Positions 1 to 5,922 of a stretch of DNA of 7,852 bases are shown in pieces. The translations under genes and the position numbers were made by a program. Each line of letters starts with the position of its first letter. Position 1 is the first letter of the stretch. The DNA comes from Thermotogae bacterium (GTDB lineage: Bacteria > Thermotogota > Thermotogae > Petrotogales > Kosmotogaceae): NCBI GenBank assembly GCA_003643975.1, contig QNAR01000067.1:1-7852 (forward strand), given 5' to 3'. The notes beneath the pieces were generated by a model, which was not told where the DNA came from, searched no databases, and worked only from the letters and a program-made list of their open reading frames with translations.

Positions 1-520
1 GTTTGTTCATTTGGCTTACTCTTGCTACCGCAGCCGAGTCCATATCAAGACACAATGCGGAGGTATTCCTGAATAGTTCGTCACGCTCTTCACTGTTTTG
101 TACAAGTCTATCGCCAGAGATGATCTTTCCAAGTTTTGCTTCCTGGAAAAAGTTTTGAACATGTTCTATGGTATTTGAATCTACGGACGTGATTCTCGTA
201 GAATTTGACTTGGTGGGTACAATAAGGTCATATTCTTGAAATTCGGTTCCCGCAACAATATCACCGGGCTTAAGGTTGGGATCAAGCGCCCCTGCTCCAG
301 AAACCAGTACTACGATATTGGGCGAAAAGCGGTCGATCATCTTCTGGGTAACAGCCGTAGTTTCAACTTTTCCAATAAACCCACTAATAGCGATTACTTC
401 ATTTTGACCAACTATCCCCCTTGAGAATAGCCTCCCCATAATTTCGCCTGTCTCTAACGTGAGCATGCTGTCAACGATAGGACGTATCTCTGGAAAAAAT
501 ACACTTTCTATGAGAAGCAT
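1..520 (-). CDS. PNP_UDP-family nucleosidase/phosphorylase (MTA/SAH nucleosidase-like), C-terminus missing
   Basis: This family cleaves the N-glycosidic bond of purine nucleosides such as methylthioadenosine, S-adenosylhomocysteine or aminofutalosine, in the cytoplasm. Only the first 173 residues are in the window; the 3' end lies beyond position 1. Seen: an N-terminal strand with Glu11 at the place of the family's catalytic glutamate (MLLIESVFFPE); the phosphate/ribose-loop region SGAGALDPNLKPGDIVAG at about residues 74-91; an EYD segment near 96-98; ISGDRLV at 134-140; and the ribose-binding loop at 159-163. That loop reads DMDSA where E. coli MTA/SAH nucleosidase has EMEAT, so both acidic residues are Asp rather than Glu. 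The later catalytic SDxA motif is off the window. The ATG at 520 is preceded by GGGGGTGAT at good spacing. The order of motifs favours an MTA/SAH nucleosidase-like enzyme. A purine nucleoside phosphorylase or a futalosine-type hydrolase is also possible, so the exact substrate is uncertain. Confidence 0.8.
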   Translation of the reverse strand, partial: MLLIESVFFPEIRPIVDSMLTLETGEIMGRLFSRGIVGQNEVIAISGFIGKVETTAVTQKMIDRFSPNIVVLVSGAGALDPNLKPGDIVAGTEFQEYDLIVPTKSNSTRITSVDSNTIEHVQNFFQEAKLGKIISGDRLVQNSEERDELFRNTSALCLDMDSAAVARVSQMNK

Positions 521-541
521 TTAAATCACCCCCATTAACAA

Positions 542-547
542 ATTATA
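542..547 (-). promoter_or_regulatory. Candidate -10 box for the nucleosidase gene
   Basis: The minus strand carries a perfect TATAAT immediately downstream of the terminator of the preceding gene and about 22 nt ahead of the ATG at 520. This would give a very short leader that still contains the ribosome-binding site. No good -35 is present: the expected position falls inside the terminator hairpin. The call therefore rests on the -10 alone. Confidence 0.3.
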
Positions 548-552
548 CAATT

Positions 553-580
553 AAAAAAGGGGGCATAAGCCCCCTTTTTT
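553..580 (-). terminator. Rho-independent terminator of the DUF1292 gene
   Basis: A perfect 12-bp stem (AAAAAAGGGGGC, 553-564) pairs with GCCCCCTTTTTT (569-580) around an ATAA loop. It lies 13 nt past the stop of the minus-strand gene at 593. On the minus strand the GC stem is followed by six U residues, the classic intrinsic form. The symmetry means it would also stop plus-strand transcription. It separates the DUF1292 gene from the nucleosidase gene, which therefore probably has its own promoter. Confidence 0.9.
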
Positions 581-592
581 GTGCATCTCGTA

Positions 593-952
593 TTATTCTT
601 CCGCTTCTTCCTCAATTTCTTCTGCTGTAATGCGTGATAGTTCTTCATTCCATGCTTTGCTGACTTTTTCAAATTCATCATCTTCAAGCGAATTCAGAAC
701 TATGTTTCCATCATCTTCTTCTGATGCTCTAAAAACCACATAGGATTCTTCGTCAAAGCCCACTACCTCTTCGGCTTCTACAAAAGCTTCCTGGCATACC
801 CAATAGTGCTTTTCATCTACATCGAGTTGAGAAATTAATGCGAAATTGTGTTCATTACCATCTTCATCCGAAATCGCGAACATATCAAAGTGCTCATGAT
901 CATGTTCGTGTTCATGATCTTGCGGATGGCCAAAATCCTTCATTTCGTCCAT
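593..952 (-). CDS. DUF1292 family protein, acidic with His-rich N-terminus
   Basis: A 119-residue, strongly acidic small protein of the DUF1292 (YrzB-like) family, whose function is not known. The family features seen are a first part with short strands (FAISDEDGNEHNFALISQLDVDEKHYWVC, cut here to its core, roughly residues 25-53), the hydrophobic YVVFRASEED segment at 71-80, and the closing DDEFEKVSKAWNEEL near 91-105. The N-terminus is unusual: residues 9-21 (HPQDHEHEHDHEH) alternate His with Asp/Glu, which suggests divalent metal binding; similar His/Glu-rich leaders occur in other DUF1292 proteins. The tail is Glu-rich. I start at the ATG at 952 because GGAGGT at 960-965 is 7 nt upstream. 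An in-frame ATG at 979 lies upstream of that site and has none of its own. It is transcribed alone, divergent from the CYTH gene, and ends at the terminator at 553-580. Confidence 0.8.
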   Translation of the reverse strand: MDEMKDFGHPQDHEHEHDHEHFDMFAISDEDGNEHNFALISQLDVDEKHYWVCQEAFVEAEEVVGFDEESYVVFRASEEDDGNIVLNSLEDDEFEKVSKAWNEELSRITAEEIEEEAEE

Positions 953-992
953 AAAAACTACCTCCGAACATAAAAACATATTTATTCAAACA

Positions 993-1021
993 ATGGTATC
1001 ATGATATAGAAATAATGACAA
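993..1021 (-). promoter_or_regulatory. Candidate sigma-70-type promoter for the DUF1292 gene
   Basis: On the minus strand TTGTCA (1021-1016) and TACCAT (998-993) are separated by 17 nt, matching the consensus at 5 of 6 and 4 of 6 positions. Transcription would begin near 986 and give a leader of roughly 34 nt with the GGAGGT site in it. A perfect 10-bp palindrome TATCATGATA (997-1006) sits between and over the two boxes. Confidence 0.4.
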
Positions 1022-1030
1022 TTAAGCCTG

Positions 1031-1039
1031 TGTTAAGAT
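1031..1039 (+). promoter_or_regulatory. Candidate extended -10 for the CYTH gene
   Basis: TGTTAAGAT fits the extended -10 pattern TGnTAxxAT and lies 25 nt before the TTG start, which would leave a leader of about 19 nt containing the ribosome-binding site. There is no convincing -35. A second possibility upstream is TGATATAGA at 1002-1010. Confidence 0.25.
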
Positions 1040-1064
1040 GTAACAGCAAGAAGGAGGGAAGAAA

Positions 1065-1667
1065 TTGCTTGAGCTTGAAAGAAAATATCTCGTTATAGCA
1101 GGGGAGTTAACAGATATCTTAAATCGGGCAAAAGAGACTCTGCTTATCTCCCAATGGTATTTATCAGATGAAATGGAAGTGAGAATAAGAACACAAGTAG
1201 ACAACGCAGGAAAAATACAATGGATTTCAACATATAAGAGAGGAAAGGGACTTATCAGAATAGAAAAAGAACACGAATTGGCTTTAGATAAAGCAACTGA
1301 TATGTTTTCAAAATTAAGAAATTCGCCTTTGGTAACCAAGCTAAGAAGATTGTACCCGGGCGTAAATTATGAGGGTGTGATAGACAATTATTATTTTCCA
1401 GAACTTGGTTTCGTCACAGAAGTTGAGCTAAAAATCCTTGGGACACAGATGCCGAGACCATGGGAGATCTGGAATCTTCCCCAAAAATACTTTCGTGAGG
1501 TGAGCAAAGACGAAAAATATACGGCGTGGAAACTCTCTAAAAAGCCCAAAATAGATTTGGTCACATATATGAAGGAAAAATTGAAAGCCGAAACCTTGCC
1601 TGAAATTCAGAGAGACACTTTCATTGGTATATTGAGTAAAATCTATCACCAATCAAAAACACTTTAG
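1065..1667 (+). CDS. CYTH domain protein (triphosphate tunnel metalloenzyme family)
   Basis: A 200-residue single-domain CYTH protein. The family folds as an eight-stranded tunnel that binds triphosphates with divalent metals; members include inorganic triphosphatases, thiamine triphosphatase and class IV adenylate cyclases. Seen: the signature ExExK as E3-L-E5-R-K7 at the N-terminus; a tunnel strand with R40 and R42 (EVRIRT); the basic STYKRGKG at about 55-62; the alternating RIEKEHEL at 65-72; basic KLRR at 92-95; and the late acidic strand TEVELK with E119 and E121. Length matches the small bacterial CYTH phosphatases, and there is no CHAD domain. The TTG start at 1065 is supported by AAGGAGGG at 1051-1058 and by placing ExExK at residue 3, as is usual. 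The true substrate cannot be read from sequence; inorganic triphosphate is the commonest in bacteria. It appears to be a single-gene unit, divergent from the DUF1292 gene. Confidence 0.85.
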   Translation: MLELERKYLVIAGELTDILNRAKETLLISQWYLSDEMEVRIRTQVDNAGKIQWISTYKRGKGLIRIEKEHELALDKATDMFSKLRNSPLVTKLRRLYPGVNYEGVIDNYYFPELGFVTEVELKILGTQMPRPWEIWNLPQKYFREVSKDEKYTAWKLSKKPKIDLVTYMKEKLKAETLPEIQRDTFIGILSKIYHQSKTL

Positions 1668-1668
1668 C

Positions 1669-1707
1669 GGGGTCTTAAGATTCATTGAATCTCTTAACCC
1701 CATTATT
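1669..1707 (+). terminator. Probable terminator after the CYTH gene
   Basis: Starting one base after the stop codon, GGGG (1669-1672) and TTAAGATTC (1675-1683) pair with GAA (1687-1689) and TCTTAACCCC (1692-1701). Each side has a bulged TC, giving about 13 bp with an ATT loop. The run after the stem is ATTATTT, a weak U-tract, so read-through into the queuosine genes is possible. Confidence 0.5.
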
Positions 1708-1725
1708 TAAATAAAATTTATTTTA

Positions 1726-1742
1726 GGCTTTTCACAAAAGCC
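1726..1742. repeat. Small hairpin in the leader of the queuosine operon
   Basis: GGCTTTT and AAAAGCC form a perfect 7-bp inverted repeat around a 3-base loop (CAC). It lies about 60 nt before the transporter start and is not followed by a T-run. I looked for a preQ1 riboswitch here because both downstream genes handle preQ0/preQ1, and could not recognise the class I or II pattern. Role unknown. Confidence 0.35.
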
Positions 1743-1804
1743 GAAATATTCCGAGAATTGAGTGGTAGAATTATGACCTGAGATCTGCTAAGGAGGTATT
1801 GGGT

Positions 1805-2461
1805 TTGAAAAAAGAACGTTTGAGCAATGCCTTTTTGTTCCTGGCTGCGATATTCATAACTGCTCTTGTTGTATCAAACATCGTGTCTTTTAAGCTTGTC
1901 ACGATTCTTGGATTCGTTGTCCCTGCAGGCGTATTCATGTATCCAATAACCTTTGCCATAACAGATGTCATTTCTGAGGTGTATGGTAGAAAAAAGGCTG
2001 CACAGGTTGTTGTTGCTGGATTCTTTTCAGCAGCCATTGTTCCATTCTTAACCTTCATCGCTGTTATATTACCACCTGCCGAATTTTTCAAAGCACAGGA
2101 TCAGTTCTCAACAGTCCTCGGTGCAATTCCAAGGGTTACTCTTGCCTCTCTGATAGCTTATCTCACAAGCCAGTGGCACGATGTGTGGGCTTTCCATTTT
2201 TGGAAGAAGATTTCCAAAGGAAAGCACCTGTGGCTTCGAAATAACTTGTCCACCATGGTTTCGCAGTTTATTGATACCATCGTTTTTATAACCGTCGCAT
2301 TTGCCGGAGCTGTTCCAGGCGTTGCGCTCATGAATATGATATTCTCACAATACCTTTTCAAAATTTTCATTGCCATGATGGACACGCCTTTTGTTTATCT
2401 TGGAGTGAAAGCACTAACCGGGCATTGGGAAATAAAGGAGGAGCACTATGCCGAAAGCTGA
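1805..2461 (+). CDS. yhhQ: Queuosine precursor transporter, YhhQ family
   Basis: An integral membrane protein of about six segments that imports the queuosine precursors preQ0/preQ1 (YhhQ is established as such in E. coli). With the chosen start it has 218 residues. Family signatures seen are the YPITFAITDVISEVYGRKKA block at about 46-65 and RNNLSTMVSQFIDTIVF at about 145-161, between hydrophobic stretches near 8-32, 33-55, 66-91, 105-122, 152-172 and 175-203. Start choice: AGGAGGT at 1791-1797 is only 1 nt from an in-frame TTG at 1799 but 7 nt from the TTG at 1805, so 1805 is the likely start (MKKERLSNAF). Its last 14 bases overlap queF in another frame, so the two are cotranscribed and probably translationally coupled. 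Pairing with queF argues that preQ0 is a transported substrate here. Confidence 0.88.
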   Translation: MKKERLSNAFLFLAAIFITALVVSNIVSFKLVTILGFVVPAGVFMYPITFAITDVISEVYGRKKAAQVVVAGFFSAAIVPFLTFIAVILPPAEFFKAQDQFSTVLGAIPRVTLASLIAYLTSQWHDVWAFHFWKKISKGKHLWLRNNLSTMVSQFIDTIVFITVAFAGAVPGVALMNMIFSQYLFKIFIAMMDTPFVYLGVKALTGHWEIKEEHYAES

Positions 2462-2834
2462 AGGAAAGAGCTTTAATTTTGAAGGCAAAGAAAAGATCAG
2501 AGCCGATTTTCTTGAAGCGGTACCCTTTGATGGCCGCGAAGAATATATAAGGATTGATACAGAAGAATTTTCAGCCGTTTGCCCTTTCTCGGGGTTACCA
2601 GATATTGCGAAAGTAACCATTGAATATTACCCTGAAGGTGGCAAGATTGTTGAGTTGAAATCACTTAAATACTATTTCATAAGTTTTAGAAACGTTGGAG
2701 TTTACCAGGAAGAAGCAACGAAAATCATCTATGAAGATCTTAAAAAGCTGCTTCAAACCAACAGAATAAAAGTCACTATGGTCTATAACATTCGGGGAGG
2801 TATTTTGACAACCACCACGATGGGAACTCTGTGA
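2448..2834 (+). CDS. queF: NADPH-dependent 7-cyano-7-deazaguanine (preQ0) reductase QueF, type I
   Basis: QueF reduces the nitrile of preQ0 to the aminomethyl of preQ1 with two NADPH, ahead of insertion into tRNA by Tgt. The 128-residue length fits the short, single-domain (type I) form. Seen: the catalytic C45 and D52 in FSAVCPFSGLPD (7 apart, as Cys55/Asp62 of the B. subtilis enzyme); the NADPH-binding family motif ELKSLKYY at 69-76; FRN at 80-82; E88, matching the substrate-binding Glu; and the C-terminal RGGI. The residue before that Glu is Gln87, where B. subtilis has His. The intact ELKSLKYY motif argues against the archaeal QueF-like amidinotransferase, which lacks it. The ATG is 6 nt after AAAGGAGG, which itself lies inside the end of yhhQ. 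The unit ends at the terminator at 2857-2895. Confidence 0.93.
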   Translation: MPKAEGKSFNFEGKEKIRADFLEAVPFDGREEYIRIDTEEFSAVCPFSGLPDIAKVTIEYYPEGGKIVELKSLKYYFISFRNVGVYQEEATKIIYEDLKKLLQTNRIKVTMVYNIRGGILTTTTMGTL

Positions 2835-2856
2835 AATGTCAATTCCCCGGTTCACG

Positions 2857-2895
2857 AAAAATGCCTCCTTTTAACTTTTAAGGAGGCATTTTTTT
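2857..2895. terminator. Bidirectional terminator between queF and xylA
   Basis: AAAAATGCCTCCTT (2857-2870) pairs perfectly with AAGGAGGCATTTTT (2880-2893) around a 9-base loop. It is followed by a T-run to 2895 on the plus strand and has five A bases on the other side, giving a U-run on the minus strand. It lies 22 nt after queF and 15 nt after xylA, which converge on it, so it can end both transcripts. Confidence 0.92.
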
Positions 2896-2910
2896 GTAAG
2901 GGAGGGGTAC

Positions 2911-4233
2911 TCACTTTGCACCTGCCAATAAAATAGCCCTGTTGAGAAGCGTTTCAAGATATTCTTGCCTTCCTGAAGGAAGCAAAATGCTTTCTTTATC
3001 GAGAATGTATCTTTCAAGATCATTAAAACTTGTATTCCCTTCAACAATCTTCTTCCCTATTCCCTGGTTGAAACTGGAATATTTTTCTTCTACAAATTTA
3101 TCAAATCCCGAATTGATAAGTTCTTTAGCTGCTTTTAAACCCAACGCGAAAAAGTCCATTCCAGCGATATGTGCGATAAAAAGGTCATTTATATCCAAAG
3201 ACTCTCTCCTGATTTTGGCATCAAAATTCAAACCGCCAGGCTTAATACCCCCATTCTTTATTATTTCGTACATACCTAACGTGGTAATGTACAGGTCTGT
3301 TGGAAATTGGTCGGTATCCCATCCCAAAAACAAATCCCCCTGATTTGCATCGATACTTCCAAGCATATCGTTGATTCTCGCATACCGTAGCTCGTGATTG
3401 AAAGTATGACCGGCAAGTGTAGCATGGTTAACTTCCACATTGAACTTGAAATGCTTTTCTAATCCGTACTTCCTTAAAAAAGCCGTAGCGGTTGCCACAT
3501 CATAATCATATTGGTGCTTTGTGGGTTCCATAGGTTTTGGCTCTATAAGAAGCTGCCCTTTAAATCCTATCTCGCCTGCATAATCAGCGGCCATTCTCAA
3601 AAACCGGGCAAGGTTGTCAAGTTCCAATTGCATATCCGTATTCAACAAGGTTGTATAACCTTCCCTGCCACCCCAGAAAACATAACCATCACCATTAAGT
3701 TCTTTTGTGATCTCAATCGCCTTCTTAACTTGTGCTGCTGCGTAAGCAAATACATCAGCAGAACACGAAGTAGCAGCACCGTGCGCATATCTTGGGTGCC
3801 CAAAAAGATTTGCAGTTCCCCAGAGAAGCTTTAAACCTGATTCTTTCATCCTCGCTTTTAGGTAATCAACCACTTTATCCAATATTGCATTGGTTTCCCT
3901 CAATGTTTTTCCTTCAGGAGCTATATCACGATCATGAAAACAAAAGTAATTAACCCCGAGTTTTTCACAGAATTCCACAAGCGCATCGACTTTCATTAAA
4001 GCTTTGTCCAGGCTTGTTTTAGCATTATCCCATGGCCTGATAAAAGCTGGCGACCCAAACATATCCTGCCCATTTCCATTGAACGTATGCCAAAAAGCCA
4101 CAGAAAATCTCAGGTAATCTCTCAGGGTTGTTTTTTCAAAAGGTTCATTTGGGTTGTAAAACTTGAACGCAAAAGGATTAGTACTGTTCTTACCTTCGAA
4201 CTCTATCTTGTCAACTCCAGGAAAAAAAACCAT
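2911..4233 (-). CDS. xylA: Xylose isomerase (class II)
   Basis: Interconverts D-xylose and D-xylulose (and D-glucose/D-fructose) in the cytoplasm, using two divalent metals in a TIM barrel. The 440 residues match the usual length of the longer class II enzymes, whose extra N-terminal stretch is present (about residues 1-45, with FEGKNSTNPFAFKFYNP). Catalytic and metal residues are all seen: H100 and D103 in FCFHDRD; W138 in LLWGTANLF; W187 in YVFWGGREGY; E231 and K233 in IEPKP; E267 and H270 in NVEVNH; D295 in GSIDANQGD; D306 and D308 in GWDTDQFPTD; D338 in LNFDAK. From memory it closely resembles Thermotoga xylose isomerase throughout. The ATG at 4233 starts one base after the xylB stop. Its GGGGGGA ribosome site is inside the last codons of xylB, so coupling is expected. 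It is the second and last gene of the xylBA operon. Confidence 0.98.
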   Translation of the reverse strand: MVFFPGVDKIEFEGKNSTNPFAFKFYNPNEPFEKTTLRDYLRFSVAFWHTFNGNGQDMFGSPAFIRPWDNAKTSLDKALMKVDALVEFCEKLGVNYFCFHDRDIAPEGKTLRETNAILDKVVDYLKARMKESGLKLLWGTANLFGHPRYAHGAATSCSADVFAYAAAQVKKAIEITKELNGDGYVFWGGREGYTTLLNTDMQLELDNLARFLRMAADYAGEIGFKGQLLIEPKPMEPTKHQYDYDVATATAFLRKYGLEKHFKFNVEVNHATLAGHTFNHELRYARINDMLGSIDANQGDLFLGWDTDQFPTDLYITTLGMYEIIKNGGIKPGGLNFDAKIRRESLDINDLFIAHIAGMDFFALGLKAAKELINSGFDKFVEEKYSSFNQGIGKKIVEGNTSFNDLERYILDKESILLPSGRQEYLETLLNRAILLAGAK

Positions 4234-4234
4234 A

Positions 4235-5704
4235 TTATCCCCCCTTGTTCATTTCATCTAATTCCTGAAATCTTTCCTTCAATGATATATACAATTTTCT
4301 ATATAGTTTTATCATTTTGTTGTAATGCTTCATATTGGATGATATGGGTTTGATGCTCTTTGTTACTTTGATCCAGCTTGATGTATCGATCCCGGAGCTT
4401 TCAGCCGCAAGTCTTGCAACGCCATAAGCGGCTCCTTCATCAACAGATAGCCTTTGCATAATTACTCCAAAATTATCCGATATTATTTGAGACCATATGT
4501 TGCTTTTTGAGCCACCACCAACGATTTTAATGCTATTTATCCTGTCACCAAGTTTTATGATAGATTCGTAGCCATCTCTTAAAGCATAAGCGACGCCCTC
4601 ATATACTGATCGGAGAAGGTCTCCTGTATCGTTGAAGGAAGAAATGCCGAAAAAGACACCACGGGCATAAGGATCTCTGTGAGGGGTTCTCTCACCGTTG
4701 AGATATGGAAGAAATATAACCCCATTTGCCCCTGTCTTTTTACTTGCGGCTATCCTTTCGATTTCAGAAAAAGGCTTATCTATGGCAAATCTATCTAAAA
4801 ACCAATTCAGTGAATTCGTGGCTGACAATATCACAGCCATATGATAGAAAACACCCTTTCTGACGTGATTGAATAAATGAACACCATGTTCAAAATCCAT
4901 GATCGGCTTCTCAAGCACAGTAACCACTGTTCCAGAAGTGCCAACACTCACCATAGAATCCCCGGGGTTTTCAACACCACAGCCATAGGCTGCTGCCGCG
5001 TTATCAGCCCCACCTTGTACAACAAAAGTCTCAGATAATTCAGGCAATTCGGGAGCGGTTACTTTTCCAACTACTTCTCCTGAATCAATTATCGGCGGTA
5101 GAGTTTTTTCGTCAATATTCAAAATATCCATCATTTTCACATCATATTCTCCGGTAATTGGTGAATATATACTTGTTCCTGAAGCGTCAGAGGGCTCTGT
5201 GGTGATCTTCTTGGTTAATTTGAAGATTATATAGTCTTTCGGAAGCATGAAAGTGCACACTTTTTGGAATACCTCAGGCTCATTCTCTTTTAACCACAGT
5301 ATTTTCGGAGCTGTAAATCCCGTTAAAATAGGATTACCTAAAGCTTTGATCACTTCTTTTTCCCCACCATATTTAAGAGTTAATTCCTGGCATTGTTTTG
5401 AGGTTCTTTGGTCGCACCATAAGATTGCAGGACGTAATATCTCACCTGAAGAATCAAGGACGACAATGCTATGCATTTGGCCACTGACAGCTAATGAAAA
5501 GATAGGTTCGTTTATCTCAGCAACAAGCATCTTTATTACTTTAACTGTTGCACTCCACCATTCACCGGGATCTTGCTCCATCCAACCGGGTTTTGGTGTT
5601 TGAAGGGATATCTGGATATTTTTTTTGGCAACAATATTGCCATTTATGTCCACTAAAATGCCTTTTACCGATGAAGTTCCGATGTCTATACCCGCATATA
5701 ACAT
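4235..5704 (-). CDS. xylB: Xylulokinase
   Basis: Phosphorylates D-xylulose with ATP to D-xylulose 5-phosphate, the step after xylose isomerase. It is a 489-residue FGGY-family sugar kinase with both actin-like domains. Seen: the first phosphate loop DIGTSSVKG at 6-14; SGQMH at 74-78, typical of xylulokinases; DQR at 98-100; GGADNAAAA at 231-239, whose D234 is the expected catalytic base; the second phosphate loop VGTSGTV at 254-260; the xylulokinase-type LPYLNGERTPHRDPYARG at 332-349; and the adenosine motif GGGSKSNIW at 396-404. The ATG at 5704 gives the usual MLYAGIDIGT start and has GGTGGGG just upstream. A GTG 12 nt earlier overlaps that site and is rejected. It leads the operon, with xylB before xylA, and ends 1 nt before xylA. 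I could not fix its promoter within the 335-bp control region. Confidence 0.97.
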   Translation of the reverse strand: MLYAGIDIGTSSVKGILVDINGNIVAKKNIQISLQTPKPGWMEQDPGEWWSATVKVIKMLVAEINEPIFSLAVSGQMHSIVVLDSSGEILRPAILWCDQRTSKQCQELTLKYGGEKEVIKALGNPILTGFTAPKILWLKENEPEVFQKVCTFMLPKDYIIFKLTKKITTEPSDASGTSIYSPITGEYDVKMMDILNIDEKTLPPIIDSGEVVGKVTAPELPELSETFVVQGGADNAAAAYGCGVENPGDSMVSVGTSGTVVTVLEKPIMDFEHGVHLFNHVRKGVFYHMAVILSATNSLNWFLDRFAIDKPFSEIERIAASKKTGANGVIFLPYLNGERTPHRDPYARGVFFGISSFNDTGDLLRSVYEGVAYALRDGYESIIKLGDRINSIKIVGGGSKSNIWSQIISDNFGVIMQRLSVDEGAAYGVARLAAESSGIDTSSWIKVTKSIKPISSNMKHYNKMIKLYRKLYISLKERFQELDEMNKGG

Positions 5705-5789
5705 ATTAATCCCCACCTATAATTCTTACTTCGGGCTCTCTTAATTAAAATAACCTTAACCTATGGCAAAACACAAACCTAGCTAAGAG

Positions 5790-5805
5790 TTATCTAAGGA
5801 GATAA
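5790..5805. repeat. Hairpin TTATCT-AAGG-AGATAA
   Basis: Perfect 6-bp arms (5790-5795 and 5800-5805) surround a 4-base AAGG loop. It lies in the presumed xylB leader on the minus strand. On the plus strand the loop and stem contain AAGGAG, the ribosome-site-like sequence of the candidate micro-ORF at 5812. It could be an operator, an RNA element, or chance in AT-rich sequence. Confidence 0.4.
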
Positions 5806-5811
5806 GAAAAA

Positions 5812-5922
5812 ATGAGGGGCGATTATCAATGCATATTATTAATTTATGTAATCCATCAATTATTGCTTTTGTTACTTGTAATTGCGTGTTTGCGAATATT
5901 ATCATTAAATCCTTATAATTAG
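5812..5922 (+). CDS. Possible small hydrophobic protein (36 residues)
   Basis: An ATG preceded by AAGGAG (5796-5801, 10 nt spacing) opens a 36-codon frame ending in TAG at 5922. The product starts MRGDYQC and then has an almost unbroken hydrophobic run from about residue 7 to 32, including six consecutive Leu at 17-22, with a C-terminal SLNPYN. If made it would be a single-pass membrane peptide. I do not recognise it. Caution: TTA/ATT-rich intergenic DNA readily gives such sequences by chance, the spacing is long, no clear promoter lies upstream, and the frame runs over promoter-like boxes of the ROK gene. Confidence 0.2.
   Translation: MRGDYQCILLIYVIHQLLLLLLVIACLRILSLNPYN

Noticed and set aside
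236..424. 62-codon plus-strand open frame
   Set aside because: It lies entirely antisense to the nucleosidase gene and has no ribosome site or recognisable product; a shadow frame.
1022..1339. 105-codon minus-strand open frame over the start of the CYTH gene
   Set aside because: It is antisense to a clearly recognisable CYTH domain and covers its promoter; no family resemblance.
1668..1804. preQ1 riboswitch ahead of yhhQ-queF
   Set aside because: Expected on functional grounds, but I could not find the class I hairpin with its A-rich tail or a class II pattern; only a 7-bp hairpin is present.
1799..1804. TTG at 1799 as the yhhQ start
   Set aside because: It is 1 nt from the end of the AGGAGGT site, too close for initiation; the in-frame TTG at 1805 has 7-nt spacing.
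1771..2091. 106-codon minus-strand open frame
   Set aside because: It is antisense to the conserved yhhQ signature region; composition looks like a reverse-frame artefact of a membrane protein gene.
2942..3343. 133-codon plus-strand open frame
   Set aside because: It is fully inside xylA on the opposite strand, and all xylose isomerase active-site residues are on the minus strand.
5247..5603. 118-codon plus-strand open frame
   Set aside because: It is antisense to the N-terminal domain of xylulokinase, with no start context or known motif.
5705..5716. GTG at 5716 as the xylB start
   Set aside because: It overlaps the GGTGGGG ribosome site; the ATG at 5704 gives the standard kinase N-terminus.
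5801..5829. TTGATA with CTTATC or TTATCT as the xylB promoter on the minus strand
   Set aside because: The -10 match is too poor at any spacing from 16 to 18 nt.
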